Assembly: GCA_964036045.1 (NCBI GenBank)
Contig: OZ038379.1
Coordinates: forward strand, 181,428,436-181,492,435
Reading direction: 5' to 3'
DNA: 64,000 nucleotides
Source: Eutreptiella sp. 'Long Island Sound 2002'
Lineage: Eukaryota; Euglenozoa; Euglenophyceae; Eutreptiales; Eutreptiaceae
Each line of letters starts with the position of its first letter. Positions within the stretch are counted from its first letter, which is position 1. The notes below the pieces were generated by a model, which saw only the letters and a program-made list of their open reading frames with translations, searched no databases and was not told the origin of the DNA. The position numbers and the translations under genes were made by a program. Shown piece after piece: positions 32,152-45,000 of this stretch.

Positions 32152-35100
32152 CGGGGACGCTCTGGTGGCACCCAAGACCTGGTGTTTTGGGTACGTATCC
32201 GACTAGGGGGACGTGAATACCTGGGGGTACTGGATACTGGCGCCACAATATCTATAGTGGCCAAGAAAATTTTACCTTGCGGGAGCCTGAAGAACACCAT
32301 GACCACCGCCGCTATACGCATGGGGGATGGACATGTGGTGCACAGCTGCGAGACTGTGAAGTGGAAGTACCTATGGGCTCCAGGACTATCGCCCATCGGT
32401 TCTATGTGATGGACACTGATGCCTTCGACTTTGTACTGGGTACTGACTTCTTCGTACAGCACTCCCAGATACAATCCCTGACGCTGCAAGCGCCCTACCA
32501 CCTCTACGTGGACCACGGCAGTGGCAGAGAGTCTGTGCCACTGGAGCAGTCGGAACATACCTCGAGTTACCTAAGACTATCAAAGGAGGAGCCCTCGAAC
32601 ATGATGGCGGCCTCCAAAACTGAGGACTATCAACTATTGGGGGAAGTCCTAGACCAAGGTCTGAAGGAGTTGGGTTACTCTCGAGAAGACCTAAGTGTGG
32701 AGCTGTTCGCCAGCGACAAGCAGCATGTACTGGACCTATACTGCAGCAAGGGGAAGAACTGCAGCTACAAATTTTACTGGCCCTCTTTCGGGATGGCCTA
32801 CGGGTACCCCAGATTCAGTGAACTGGGGAAGGTGCTGACCAAGGTGGCCTTGGAACGTTCCCGTATGGTCCTGTGTTCCCCCGATTGGGCAGCCCATGGG
32901 GGCAACGAGTACTGGCGAAACCTCCTGGACAGGCTGACTATCAGCTCTGTTCGTTTGCCTGATGAGGCCATCTACGTGCCTCTGGGACGCAAGACGCCTA
33001 TTGGCAAACCCGGATGGGGGAGTATGCTCAGCGTGGTGGACGGAGGTCTTACCACCATTCCCTGGGAAGATCTGGACCACACTCTGGTCCGGGCTATACA
33101 ACGAGAAAGCGATGGACTCGCCTTGGGTGACTTGAAGGATCGCCTACGACCTCAAGATGCTGTTGAAACTACAGCCGGAGGAGATGAGTACGTCGTGACT
33201 GACTCCAACGCCCCCAACTCTCCCTGTCATGTACCTGTTCCTGATGGAGTCTCTGAGTGTGGACTATCTGAGCTACCTAGCTCTATCCACTCAGATGACG
33301 AGACTGAGCACGACGCCTTCTTCGTGCAGACCTGTGTGGAGGAAGTGGAGAACGCCGAGTACGTCGCCCCACTAAAACCCTTACTCTCCATGAGGGTGGA
33401 AGACCCAGTGGACGAGGAGCTGGACCCTCGATCCAGGCTAAGGGAGTATGTGGATTCCAAGAGGAAGTTGGTGGCGAAAAAGCTATGCTACGCGAAGCCT
33501 ACCCGCAGCTCATGGCCACTGAAGCAAGGACGTATGGGAGACCTATCCCAATTGAAGGAGGACCTCGAACAGAAGATCACCACCTGGCAAAGGGAGGTAG
33601 ATCTCAGGCTCATGAAGAGCGTGTGGGGCGCCCATGTGAGGACCCCAGAAGAGGACGACCTCTCGGAGGAATGTGTATGTGAACCCCCTCGAGCGTGCCT
33701 ATGTTGCCATCGTCCACCGGAGATGGTTGAACAAGACCTTCTATATGCCTACCAAGGGCTGAAGGATACTACCGTGGGCAAAGAGTCGGTGGAGGACCAC
33801 CTCCCGACGTCTATTCAAGGGGCAAGCAACTTACACTCCGACGAGGACATGGAGGACAAGATCAAGGTATTGGACCCGCGGGTACAGAAGCTTATAAGGA
33901 CCTATCTGGAGGTGTTCGGAGAACTACCTCCTCCAGCCTCATGTGACAAGCTGGTACAGATGGACCTCAAGCTGAAACCCGAGTTCGTGGGTCACAAGAT
34001 CCGGAGGAGACCCTATCCAGCTCCTAAAGAGCAGGCCGACGAGATTGAGCGACAGATACAAGAATGTATCGACGCTGGCCTAGTCCTGGAGTACAAGGAT
34101 GGGGACTACCCCCTACACTGCAGCCCCTGTTTCCTGGTGGCTAAACCTGGGTCTACAGCCAAACGGCTGGTAGTGGACTATGGAGAGCTGAACAAGAAGA
34201 CGTTGAACCACTCAGGGTCCATTCCCAATATGGAGTCTACCCTGGAGAAGATAGCCTCCTGCCGCTACAAGACCAAGATGGACAAGCGAAGCGGATTCTG
34301 GCAAGTGGACCTGACGCCCAACGCACAGGAACTACTGGCCTTCATCACCCCTCAGGGGAGGGTGTTCGAGTGGAAGGTCATGCCGTTTGGCGTGGCTAAC
34401 GCACCCGCTCTATTCCAAGAGCTGATGAACAAGATCTTGTCCATCCTACGAAGGAGACCTAAGGTGCAGGAGCTCATATCCCGTGGTGCCCAGATGGAGG
34501 CTCCCATCGACGATGTATGCCTCGGGACCAATACCCAGGAGGACCACCTAATCCTCTTGGGTGAGTTCTTTGCGGTCTGCCAGGAGAACCACACTCGACT
34601 CAAGCTGGAGAAGTGTGAGTTCATGCAGGAGACCATGCAGTACCTGGGGTTTGACGTTGGCTATGGGTGGTGGACCCCAGCGGCCTCTAAGGCCAAACCC
34701 CTGATGGATGCTAAGGTACGACACGAAGACCCCAAGAAAGGACTTCAGGATGTACGCAGTTTCATTGGGGCGTGCAACTTCTATCGCCGCCACATCAAAA
34801 ACTTCACCTATACCAGCGCCGTACTGACGGACTTGATCAAGAAGAGTACTACTTGGCGCTGGGGCCCACAAGAGCAACAAGCGTTTGCAAGCTCAAAGAC
34901 AAGGTAGCCAACGCTAAATGCTTGGGCGTGCCTAGGGCACAAGGGGAGATTATCCTGGTGACCGACGCCAGCAATGTGGGCGGTGGTGGAACGTTGTTCC
35001 AATGGCAAGCACTAGAGAAGGAGGAGTTCGACTCGGCCATTTCCCAATGGGGGACGGAAGGTCTCAACCGAGATGGAACCCTCAAGCACAGCTACCCTGA

Positions 35101-37075
35101 CGACAAGTGGGTCCTAGTACCTCTGGGCCACTGGAACTGGAAGTGGAACCAGGCCAGGGGGAACTACTCCACCTATGAGCAGGAATTGCTCGCGGGTATG
35201 CTGGTGCTATCCTCACAAGCACGACTGTTGGGGAGTAACCCTGTGGTCTGGCTATGCGACCAAGAACCGGTCCGCAGTTTCCAGAAGGGCCCCCCACCTG
35301 AGAAGGCCAAGCTACGGCGTTGGTGGACCTACCTCAGTCAACTACGGCTGACGGTACACCATATCCAGGGAGTGAAGAACGAGTGTGCCGACTACATCAG
35401 CCGCAACAACTTCGACGCCCTGATTGGTGCCCGGTCTGAAGCGCTGGCTAAGGAGGCGTTCAGCCGTATGGACGTACACCTGGACCTGAACATGACGATG
35501 ATACGCCCCCTGGATGGACTCCAACAATCGGAGTACCTGAAGGAGTTTGAGGATATCTACAAGCGCCTGGAGAAACGCCTTGAGCCCCTCCTGGTCAACC
35601 AAGACCAGTGGAAGAGGGACAAGAGCTACCTCTGGCACGAGGACCGCATCGTGGTGCCTAGTGACCGAGTCCCAGCGCTGCTGAAGTGGACCCATGAGTC
35701 CAGTGGTCATGTGGGTGCTGACCGTACCCTGAGGCTGTTCAAGCAGTGGTTCCACACTACGTGGACTGACGACCAACTGCGGAAAACCCTCCAGCGTATC
35801 GTGGACAAGTGCCCGTGCAGGTCCTGTAAACCAGGGGATATCAGGGACAGAGGTCTCTACTCGACCCTGCCCATCCCTTACTGTGCCAACAGTGTTCTAT
35901 ACGTGGACTACACGGAGATGCCGAAGTTCGGGGGCTATGACTTCGCCCTCGTGGTAACCTGTGGGTTGACCAGGTTTACCAGGGTGTTCCCATGTACCAA
36001 GCACATTACCGGAGAGGAGACTATCAAGATACTCCTGGAGGAGTGGTTTTGTGTCTATGGGGCGCCCAAGGAGATCAACTCCGATGAGGACGTACGTGTA
36101 CGCTCAGATACTGGCTGGTACAAGAGGGTCCTGAGATCCCTCAATGTCCAGGTGTCTACGGGGATTCCCTACTCTCACACGAGCAACCCCCTATGTGAGC
36201 GACAGATCCGTGTCCTGAAGGAGAACGTACGGATATGGTGCAAAACTGAACGCACCCGAGACTGGGTGAGACTACTCCCCGTCATATCCTTGATGATGAA
36301 CTCCCAAGAGAGTTCAGCGACTGGCTACTCGCCCCATGAGCTATTCCTAGGGCGCCCGGCGTGGTTCCTACATGCCCCCTATCCAGAGGACACCCATTCT
36401 TCTGTGGGTGAATGGGTCCAAGAGCAACAAGCGAAGGTGGACAAGGCCAAGGCTATCCAGAGAGTGAGGGAGCGTCAGTGGAACAAGAAGAACAAGCACC
36501 GAGTACCGGCCACCTACCAAGAGGGGGACTGGGTGCTGGTGCACCACAGTCGACTACCCGCCTGGCCACGCTCTACCAGCGATGACCCATACTTCGGGCC
36601 GTACAAGATTCTATCTGTGGATGGACACCGTATCAGCGTGCGGTGTTCTCCCCGTCTAGGGGGGACCCTGGTGTGCGCTGCTCAACACCTGAAGCGCTAC
36701 CATGATCCTGAAGACCTCTGTGGGGAGGAGTGGGAGCTGAACGACGAGGAAATCGCCGCTCTGGACCTACAAGGGGCTGCCAGCCCTATGGAAGTTGAAG
36801 GTGAACTCCCCGACATGAACGCCGAGGAGATGGCTAAGGAGGGCTTCTACCTGGTGAAGTCTGTCCTACGCCACCGCTATCGCCAGGGTTGGCGCTTCCT
36901 CACCCTCTGGGAAGGGTTTGGGGTCGAAGAGGCCACCTGGGAGCCCTTCTCTGCATTTGTTCTACCTGAGGGACGCCTAAACTCAGTTCTGGTTGACTAC
37001 TTGTCCCAGAACAACCTTGGTGAGTTGCTGAGGCTCGCTGAGACGCTTGCCTCCAAGACTAAAGCTAGGGACTGA
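32152..37075 (+). pseudogene. pol of A-1 with two frameshifts
   Basis: Collinear with the intact pol of A-2: protease DTGA near 32236, extra domain about 32690-33060, RT about 33940-34860, RNase H with TDASN near 34960, integrase about 35680-36400 and chromodomain about 36840-36960. Compared with A-2, single bases are missing at about 32349 (after the protease active site) and about 34891 (between RT and RNase H). A 3-bp in-frame deletion lies near 36455. The RT catalytic motif reads PIDD in place of the HIDD of A-2. The element cannot make a full Pol. Confidence 0.92.
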
Positions 37076-39327
37076 ACCTTACCCTTACCTGCCAAAGCGT
37101 ATGTGTGAGTGTGCTATTCCTAAGGTCCTGAGAGCAAGCCGCAGAAGTGGTGTCCTAATTATACCCAAGCCTGCGCCCTTGCTAAACCTGGAGGGTTGGC
37201 TTATTGATGCCACGGGGTACGCCCCGGGTCTCCCCTCCCCTATGCGCCCAATTTCTGTGCTGGCGCAAAACCTTGGGGGAATACCCAGCGTGCTAGTCCA
37301 GGTATTGTTTTCCCTACCTATCTGTCTACTACAGGGAGGGGTGGCCAAAAGCTATGAAGGCATGAAAACGCCGTTTTGCTATGTGGCCAAAACACTGACC
37401 TAACCACTGCCACAGCCCACCAACCCTGCTAAAATTGCAGGAAACGGGTGGGACAGTGACACACGCACTACATGTCCTACACACCCTACAGTGGCACCAT
37501 CCTGGTGGGCGAGCACTGGGGCAACTGGCTCAAGCCCCCACGCAGGACTACCACTCCTACACGCACACTCTACTGGGTGTTGCGAAGGCAAAGGTCTCGT
37601 GGGTCCTAGCGACCCTCCTGTGAAATGACAAGAGAACACAGCGCTGCTAAGCAACTGTGGCCTAACAGGGGACGCCACAACGCGTTTCCCCTGCTAGGGC
37701 TTGGAGGGAAGGGGTGCTCTTGCGTGCACGGCGCAGATGTCGATGAAGTCGGACTCCCTGCTCTGCCACAGGCAGAGGTGGAGTTACTTGTTTGTGTGAT
37801 CTGCGCCCTTGTTTAGCAGGGCATAAAAAAAATGCTGCTGCACCAATCACCCTGCCTGCCCACCTGTAGAACAAAGGCAAATGAAAGGGCGTTTGCGGCG
37901 GAGGAACCAAGCCACACTCCAGGTATTATACCCTTCTCAGTGTGACCTATAATACACTGTCCGCAAACACGCTGGAAGACCAGCTACCCTTGTCAAGCAA
38001 GCAAGCGTTAAGGGACTCCTCAGGTTCTCTTAAAGAACATACCGAGGAGCCCCTGGGTAGCCTAAACAAGGTTTACCGTGCGCACTTCGCGTGGCCTACC
38101 CTTCAATGCGTGTGTGCATGCACGAGTATGCGCGACGTTGTTGGGCAAACCTGCCCATCTCTTCACCAATCACGACTCCACCAGGGGGTGGCCCCGCCTG
38201 GGCTTACTCACCTTACCTACCGCTGGGACAGAGAGCAAGTGAGGGGCGCACGCGAAGAACGTTGCTATGCACTTGTGTGTATGTCTAATCACCCTGATCT
38301 GACCGCTAATCATCTGCAATCTTTCTAATCAATCCCTCTATCGCGTCCTATCGTTGTTAGCGCTGCTACAAGACTCGTTCACGGAGACTCGAGACGAGCA
38401 ATGTGTATGCGGCATGCAAGACGAGCATACCTGTAGTTTATACCTGATTCATTGAAGTCTTTTTCGTTGATTGTCGAATTCTTGAATTTTCAAATCTTCT
38501 ATTAGTGTGGGTGGAATCTGTATGTTTCTTTATTAATGTGTGTCTCGTCATTTTCAAGACTACGTGAGACATACGTTTATAATTCCATTATTTCTCCATT
38601 TTCCGGCGCTTCGCTAGGAGCCGCTCCTGCGCGCCGCCATTTTATGCGTATGAATTTCTGGATTTAAAAAATCCAGAGATGACTATAATTTCTATAAAAA
38701 TGTGCTTCTGATGCACAATTGGATTCTGCTCAGGTGTGTCGTTTCAGAAAAATTCTAGGCCGTCATTTGACGGATTTTGGTGTCGTCGCTTCGTTTTTGC
38801 GTGGATTCGTCCATAATTCTCCCATTCCTGCCTCTGCAGATACCCACGCGCAGCCTCGCTGAGTAGGCCGTGTTCGGGCCGAAACGCAGGTGCCTGGAGA
38901 GACTGAGCAGAACCAAGACCCCACCAAGGGGCAATTTTAATTTTCTCACGACTCCCTTCGCCCTAAGACAGGTCACAGGTCGCCAGCAGGTTTACGAGAA
39001 CCCATGCGAGTGTGTATATTGTGTCTTGCGTTTGGGTTGTGTCGACGCTGCGTCTTGGAGGGAGGGATGCATATGCACATGTTTGGCATGCTCCCATACT
39101 AACCCAACCAAGCCACAGGAGCCCCGGCAGCGCCATGAGCGCTGAGTCTTCTGTAGGATATGTTACATACAAAGCAGCAAAAGAGCGCCAGCCATGGTGA
39201 GCGCCCATTTTTCAGTGTGAGGGAAACTGTAGGTATTTTAAAGTAGATGTGGAAACCAAGGAAAGGCCAAGAAAAATTCCCTTTTTCCTAAAATGCGACA
39301 GCAGTGGCCAACACAGCACAAGGGGGG
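37076..39327 (+). other. 3' UTR of A-1 with polypurine tract
   Basis: 2.25 kb with no recognisable gene. Open frames of 80-120 codons on both strands near 37050-37400 occur at the same place in A-2 and A-0. The tract AAGGGGGG (39320-39327) abuts the 3' LTR. Confidence 0.8.
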
Positions 39328-40114
39328 AGTAAGAAAAAGTGCTTTTCTTTGCTTTGAGGCATACTCTAGTTGTATTAGAGGTGCACTGAGCATCCATGCA
39401 TTTTAATCTTAGTATTGGTCCCACCAAAAACTGGTGATAACACATTTTGACCTATGGAACCAAACACCCAATCAGGATATGGAGTGGACCCCTTAATCCC
39501 CTTTCAATGTGAAGTAAAACATCTTTACCTGAGTTGACTGAGCACTGACATATCTAAAGTAGAGCCTATGGATTTATCTATGCTTTTCCATGAATTCTTA
39601 GCTATCCTAGTGGTATGCACCCTAGGGGGCTGGGCACCTCTTTTTGAGAGGTCCTGGGTTCAATTCCCGGTCAGCCTAGCTAAGTAGGAAGATCCCATGT
39701 GACATGGCAGTGACCTCATCGCCACATACCATGCCACCTCAGCACATATGGGACCCAAAACAAAGAGTGCACATCTCCTGAGATGGCACTATGGAGAGAG
39801 AGTGACCATGAGGCAGTTTTCTAACTCTTTTCCAAAAACATGTCAGCTATCTTTGTGAATATGCATTCATTTGTGACCTGAGTTGCTGTTTCTGTGAATA
39901 TCCAATCATCTTTCACTGTTTACACTGCAGCCCTTCATGCTTTGATCCTGATCTTCTCCTCTTTGCATACCTCTGGCTTGGGTTATCCTGGATTGACTCT
40001 ATTTCTGCAAACAAAAGGTTTTCATCTTCCAAAACAAGCAGCAGGAAACCCTACACCTACAGCAAGCAGCAGGAGAAGCAAAAACACAGTGCTGAAAACA
40101 CTATAAACTTTTCT
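39328..40114 (+). repeat. 3' LTR of A-1
   Basis: 787 bp, about 99 percent identical to 28768-29553. It is followed by the TGGAT duplication and the resumed gag frame of element B. Confidence 0.95.
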
Positions 40115-42057
40115 TGGATAAACCCATGGGCGGCCCGGCAGAGGCACCCTACGCGCCTCCGCGTGTTGACCCGGGTGCGCTGCCGTTTGTTCCCATGTTC
40201 AGCGAATCCACAATGCTCGGGGAACACACGGCACCGGCTGGGTCCATGCCGGAAGGGCACGTAACCACGGACCCGAGGAGCCTGACGGTACAGATGTCCC
40301 ATGCCGCCCAGGATCTACGGATCACGACGAATATGGTAGTTTATGCGGAAGAGGAGATCCAGAGCCAGACCATGCAGGGGCGAACCATGGGAAGCGCCGA
40401 CGGACATGGTCCAGGTCATCCAGGCGGAAACCTGTGGGCGAAGGACCCCAATACGGGGATATGGACGGCCGGTGGAGCAAGTCCTTCCCGCATTCCAAAC
40501 CCCATGGGTTCAGGCCCGACTGGACCGCACTCCATGGAGGAGAGGGATGTACGGGGAGTGTACTCACACCCCCCGGCCACAGGTGGTATCCGTCTCGGTG
40601 GAGTGGTGGCTGGGGACGTCGGAGACGCCATCAGGATTGACGACCTCAGGGGAATCAAAATCCCCTACTATAATGGCAACCCCTCCAACCTGGACGACTT
40701 CATCCTGGACTGGGAGGACTTCGCCGAGGAGGTCGTCGGCGAGATGCGGGGAGCGCCGCGGGACAAGTGGGTATGTCGGACATTCCCACACCGGCTGGCG
40801 CAGGACCTGAAGGAGGAGCTGCGGGATCAGATCCGGGAAGGATTGATCCGTACGGAGCAGGCCTGCCTCCAGTGGTTGGAGGATGAGGAGCGGGTGGACG
40901 CTCCAAACCAGAAGCTGGAGGACTTGTGGTCCATCCCGCTGCAGCTGGACCGCGGTGAGTTGCGGGTCCGGGAGTGGAACCGGTACCTGCGGAAGTACCG
41001 ACGGAGCCTCAAGCTGGTTGAGGACTGGAACGAGTCCAGCGAGATCCGCCACTTGCTGAAGGACGTCCTCCCCGGCCACTGGAAGAGGAGAGTGGAGGAC
41101 GAGGAAAAGAAGAGGGCGAAGAAGCGCGTGGCGGTGAGGATCATGGCGGCGGAGGATACCCATGCGGGTATCATGGAGTTCTTCAGGAGGAACCTGGGCG
41201 AGCCCAACCGGATGTTGGGACTGAAGAACGCCGTGTACGTGGAGGTATTTGGGGACTCCATGGGGCAAAGGTTGCTGCGCCTCAACAACGTGGAGTGGAG
41301 GCGCGGGGAGCCGCTGAGGATGCAAGTCATCTTCGCCCGCATGAGCCTGGACGAGATTGTGAAGTACATCACGGTGGAGTTGAAGCTCAATGCGAAAAAC
41401 GAGGCCCACATGCAGGATCGACATGGTCATGGACAACGAGGCCACCGGGAAGACCGCCATCATCGGGAGATCCAGGAGGATACGGCCAACTCTGCGGAGG
41501 ATGGTAGTGGAAGTGGCCAAGACCACTGGTCCCGGGAGGATCACGAGGAGGCCCATTTCTTCGCGTTTGTGGCGCACAACGTGAGGGACCATGGGCAGGA
41601 TCGGTCCAGATGGAGCCGGGTGGGACCCAAGAAGGGCAAAGAGCCAAGGAGGATCGGGAACCCACCGCTCTCGTTCCGGGAGTACAGGTCTCAGCACGAC
41701 GGGTGCTGGGTCTGTTATGGCAAGGGAAACAACCATGCACACGACCACCGTCAGTGCAAGGTGTATGAGGCGAACAAGAAGGCCTACTTCGCCGCCCACC
41801 CCGAGAAGAAGCCCAAGGAGCAGCGGATTTCCAATTGGAAGGCGAAGGGCGGAGACGGGGGAAAAGGCCAAGGCAAAGGCCAAGGGAAAGGCGAAGGAAG
41901 AGGCTATGGTGGTGGACCTGGCCAAGACCGACGAGTGAGGTCGATGGAGGAGGTTGCTGAGGACATGTTGAGGACGTTGGAGGAACTCAAAGCTCAGCAA
42001 CGTGGTGGACAAAGTCCTGGCGGATCGCAGCCGGAAGGGGCTGCGGGAAGTCAATTC

Positions 42058-42060
42058 TAG
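42058..42060 (+). promoter_or_regulatory. Candidate readthrough stop between gag and pol of element B (TAG)
   Basis: Gag ends TTC-TAG-AGG. The same frame continues open from 42061 through protease and RT with no frameshift and no good ATG before the protease, so Pol would be made by suppressing this stop. Confidence 0.65.
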
Positions 42061-45000
42061 AGGAGCCCCCACGGGAGTGGGACCTCGGAGGTCTCTCCTC
42101 CGAAAATCAGTGGAATCCCTGAGGAATCCGAGGCACATCGGGTGCCGAAGAAGGCTCCGGAGGAGCCAAAACCACTGAGTTTCGCCACTCCCAACCCCTG
42201 GAGCGCCCTGCCAAGGGAAGTACATGTGGGTACGGGACATGGCAAGAAGGAAGGAGCGACCACGGAGAGCCCCGTGGACGGGCAGGACCAACCCAAGATC
42301 TACACCATCCGTGACCATACCCTTGAAGTCCTGATGCACCCGGACGTGCTAGAGTTGCATGCCGTGAGAGTCGTCCATACACCTCATGGCGACGAACGGC
42401 AATTGCACTTGAAAGTGCGAGTACGGTGCGGACGAGAGGAGAAGGTGGTGGATGTGTTGGTGGATACGGGTGCCCAGGTGAGCCTGGTCCGGAGAGGGTT
42501 CTTCAAGGAGGAACTCCTGCAGCCCAGCCGGAGACCGGTCCGCCTGAAGGTCGCCAACGGAGAGATCTTAGGTGGGGGCACCCATGAGGCCACTATCAGT
42601 ATGGAATTCTGGGAACATGAGCGCTTGAACCGCCCTGATCTGGCGAAGAGAAGCACTCTATCCGGGAACTTCTATGTGGCGGACATTACAGATTGGGATA
42701 TGATCATGGGGTATGACTTCATGGTGGCAAACGCCATTGGAGCCCCTCCCCATCGTGCAACGCTGGTCCGGGAGGATGATGAATGCCTCACATGGCTGTC
42801 CACGGACTATGCATGCGGATCATCCCAATGGAATGCTGAGGAAGAGGATCGGATCGTCCAAGCGGTGCAAGCTGTGGGTGCCAAGTCCAGAGGAGACCGT
42901 GGAGTTCAGCTCACGGAGTATGGAATGGCGCCGCAGGTGTATGCCACGATGATCCAGACGCTGGGAGCCGAAGCGCCCGAGACGGACGTCTTCGCTTCCC
43001 GGGATGCCCCACTTTTGCGGAAGTGTAGGAGGCATTGGCATCGAGGAGACTCAGCCTGGCACAGGCATTGGGGTTTGAAGGAGTGGGGACCCATGTATTG
43101 GCATGGCTCCCTGGACAATACCAGACGTACGGTGGAGAAGATCATCGCGGATAGGGCGAAGGGGATCCTGGTCATAACCGGCATAGGATCCACCCCATGT
43201 CCGCTGGAGGGTCTCAAGTCGACGCTGGATTCCATCACCCTGAACGAGATGTCACTCGGGCCAGAGGAGGAGTTGTTCATCGACGCCAAGGGTGTATCAA
43301 TGCCCTCCCCGGGTCAAGCCTGGGGTACCAAGGCTTTCCTGGTGGATGGGGCGCAAGCCCAGCCCACGGGTGATGAAGCATTCATCCGTAGGGTGGAGGC
43401 GGTGCCCATGAAGGTCATGTTCGAGCCCAAGGAGGGGACGGATCAGCCAATTGATGGTATTGACGTCCTGTCCCACGCCGAGATCGACGACGTCGTCAAC
43501 TACATGCGGATGGGGATGCACGACCGTGTGGCAGCCAAGAAGAGGCGGGCCATGGTCACATCTCCGCATTGGTGGGATGACAAGATGTTGGTCACCGGCA
43601 AGTACGAGAAGGATGAGTTCGTGGCGAGGGTCATGGATCACATCGCGGACCAATATGAGGGTCCGGTTGGGTCGGACCCGCCGACATGGGATTTTCCAAG
43701 AATGGGTGCCGATAGCGACAAAAACCAGCCCGATGCCGCAAATTTTCGAAGATTATCGGTGGGAAGCGCGCCCCACGACGATGAAGACGGCATATCGGAC
43801 GAGGAGAAGTCGGACTCGGACCCGGAAGAGGCCTATACCGCAGTGCGGTCGGTTGTATCGATACCGAAGCAAGCGGCTGAAGAGGCCCAGGAGAACCCGA
43901 AGGTCGCCGAGCTGAAGGAGAGGCTGATCAATGCCTACCCGCGGCTATTCAGTGGCGTCGCCAACAAGAACCCTCCAGATCGTGGGAGGTTTGGTACAGC
44001 GAAGATCAAGCTGAAGCCGAACCCCAAGATCTATCGTCATCGGGAGTACCAACTTCAGGGCGATCGGGCCGAGGCCATGAAGAAGTTGTTGGCCGAGTTC
44101 ATTGAGCGGGGATGGATCGAACCCTCCGACAGTGAGTGGGCCAGCCCAGCCTTTATCGTGCCAAGTAAGGAGAAGGGCGAGTGGAGGTTGGTGGTTGATT
44201 ACAGAGGTTTGAACAAGCAGACCGAGCACGACTCGTACTCGCTTCCCCTCATCGACTCCATCCTCCAAAAACAACAGAAAAAGCGGATTTTCACGGTGTT
44301 AGACCTGAAACACGGCTATCACCAGATGCCGCTACACCCGGACTCCAGGCCCTGCACAGCGATGTCGACGCCGCTGGGGCCCATGCAGTGGAAAGTGGTA
44401 CCTATGGGCGCCAAGAATGGCAACGCCGCTTTCCAGCGCATGATGGAGGACCTACTCGGTCCTGTCCGGGACTGTGCCGACCCCTTCGTGGATGACATCA
44501 TCATCGGGTCCGGCACGGAGAACATGACTGAGGATGAGCTCATCGACGCGCATGAGAAGGATCTGCGCCGAGTGCTCAGCGAGTTGGACAAGCACAACAT
44601 GGTGTGCAAGCCCACCAAAGCCTCACTCTTCGTGAAGGAAGTGGAGTTCGCGGGTCACGTGGTTGGTCACGGGCAACGCCGTCCCATGCCTGGGAAGCTG
44701 GCGTCCCTGCACCACTGGGAGAAGCCCCAGACCATCAGCGAACTCCGGTCCTTCATGGGGTTCTGCAATTACTATTCGGGCTATGTCCGGATGTATGCAG
44801 AACTCTCGGGGCCGCTGCACAAGATGCTGCAGGTGGGCAAGTTCGATGGCCGGAAGGGGAGCAAGAAGAAGCTTGCCTGGACCCCTGAGGCTGAGGATGC
44901 GTTCAACCGCCTGAAGGAACGACTCCTGGGGCAGTTGGGGCTGTTCCTGGTGGACCCAGACAAGGGATTCGTGCTGCGGACAGACGCCTCGGACTATGCC

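Larger units (their letters stand above)
28768..40114 (+). mobile_element. Family A retrotransposon A-1, complete in structure but with damaged pol
   Basis: This 11,347-bp element has LTRs at 28768-29553 and 39328-40114, a primer site, gag, pol with frameshifts, a 2.2-kb 3' UTR and a polypurine tract. The LTRs differ at about eight positions (roughly 1 percent), so it is older than A-2. It is inserted in the gag gene of element B. Confidence 0.95.
27700..42060 (+). pseudogene. gag of element B, split by insertion of A-1
   Basis: The frame runs to 28767 (...LRSAMD) and continues after the A-1 insertion and its duplicated TGGAT at 40120 (KPMGGPAE...) to TAG 42058-42060. An in-frame TAG at 28219-28221 means either that the start is downstream (ATG 28270 or 28303) or that the N-terminus is broken. 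The N-terminal part has a coiled coil (about 28440-28680, LDRLDNAKDGLEEDV to RLKRLEERQ). The second part contains a retrotransposon capsid-like region (about 40620-41400), a Cys/His cluster CWVC...HAHDHRQC at about 41704-41757 (an atypical zinc knuckle) and a basic glycine/lysine-rich tail. The insertion and stop make it defective. Confidence 0.85.

Noticed and set aside
37047-37403. Open frame of about 118 codons after pol in A-1, with equivalents at 57330-57683 and 61990-62325 (minus), plus an 87-codon antisense frame at the same place
   Set aside because: The copies are too similar for conservation to mean selection. There are frames on both strands, no domain and no env-like signal or membrane segment.
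40564-42339. 591-codon open frame on the minus strand
   Set aside because: It is antisense to gag of element B and reflects codon bias of that gene.
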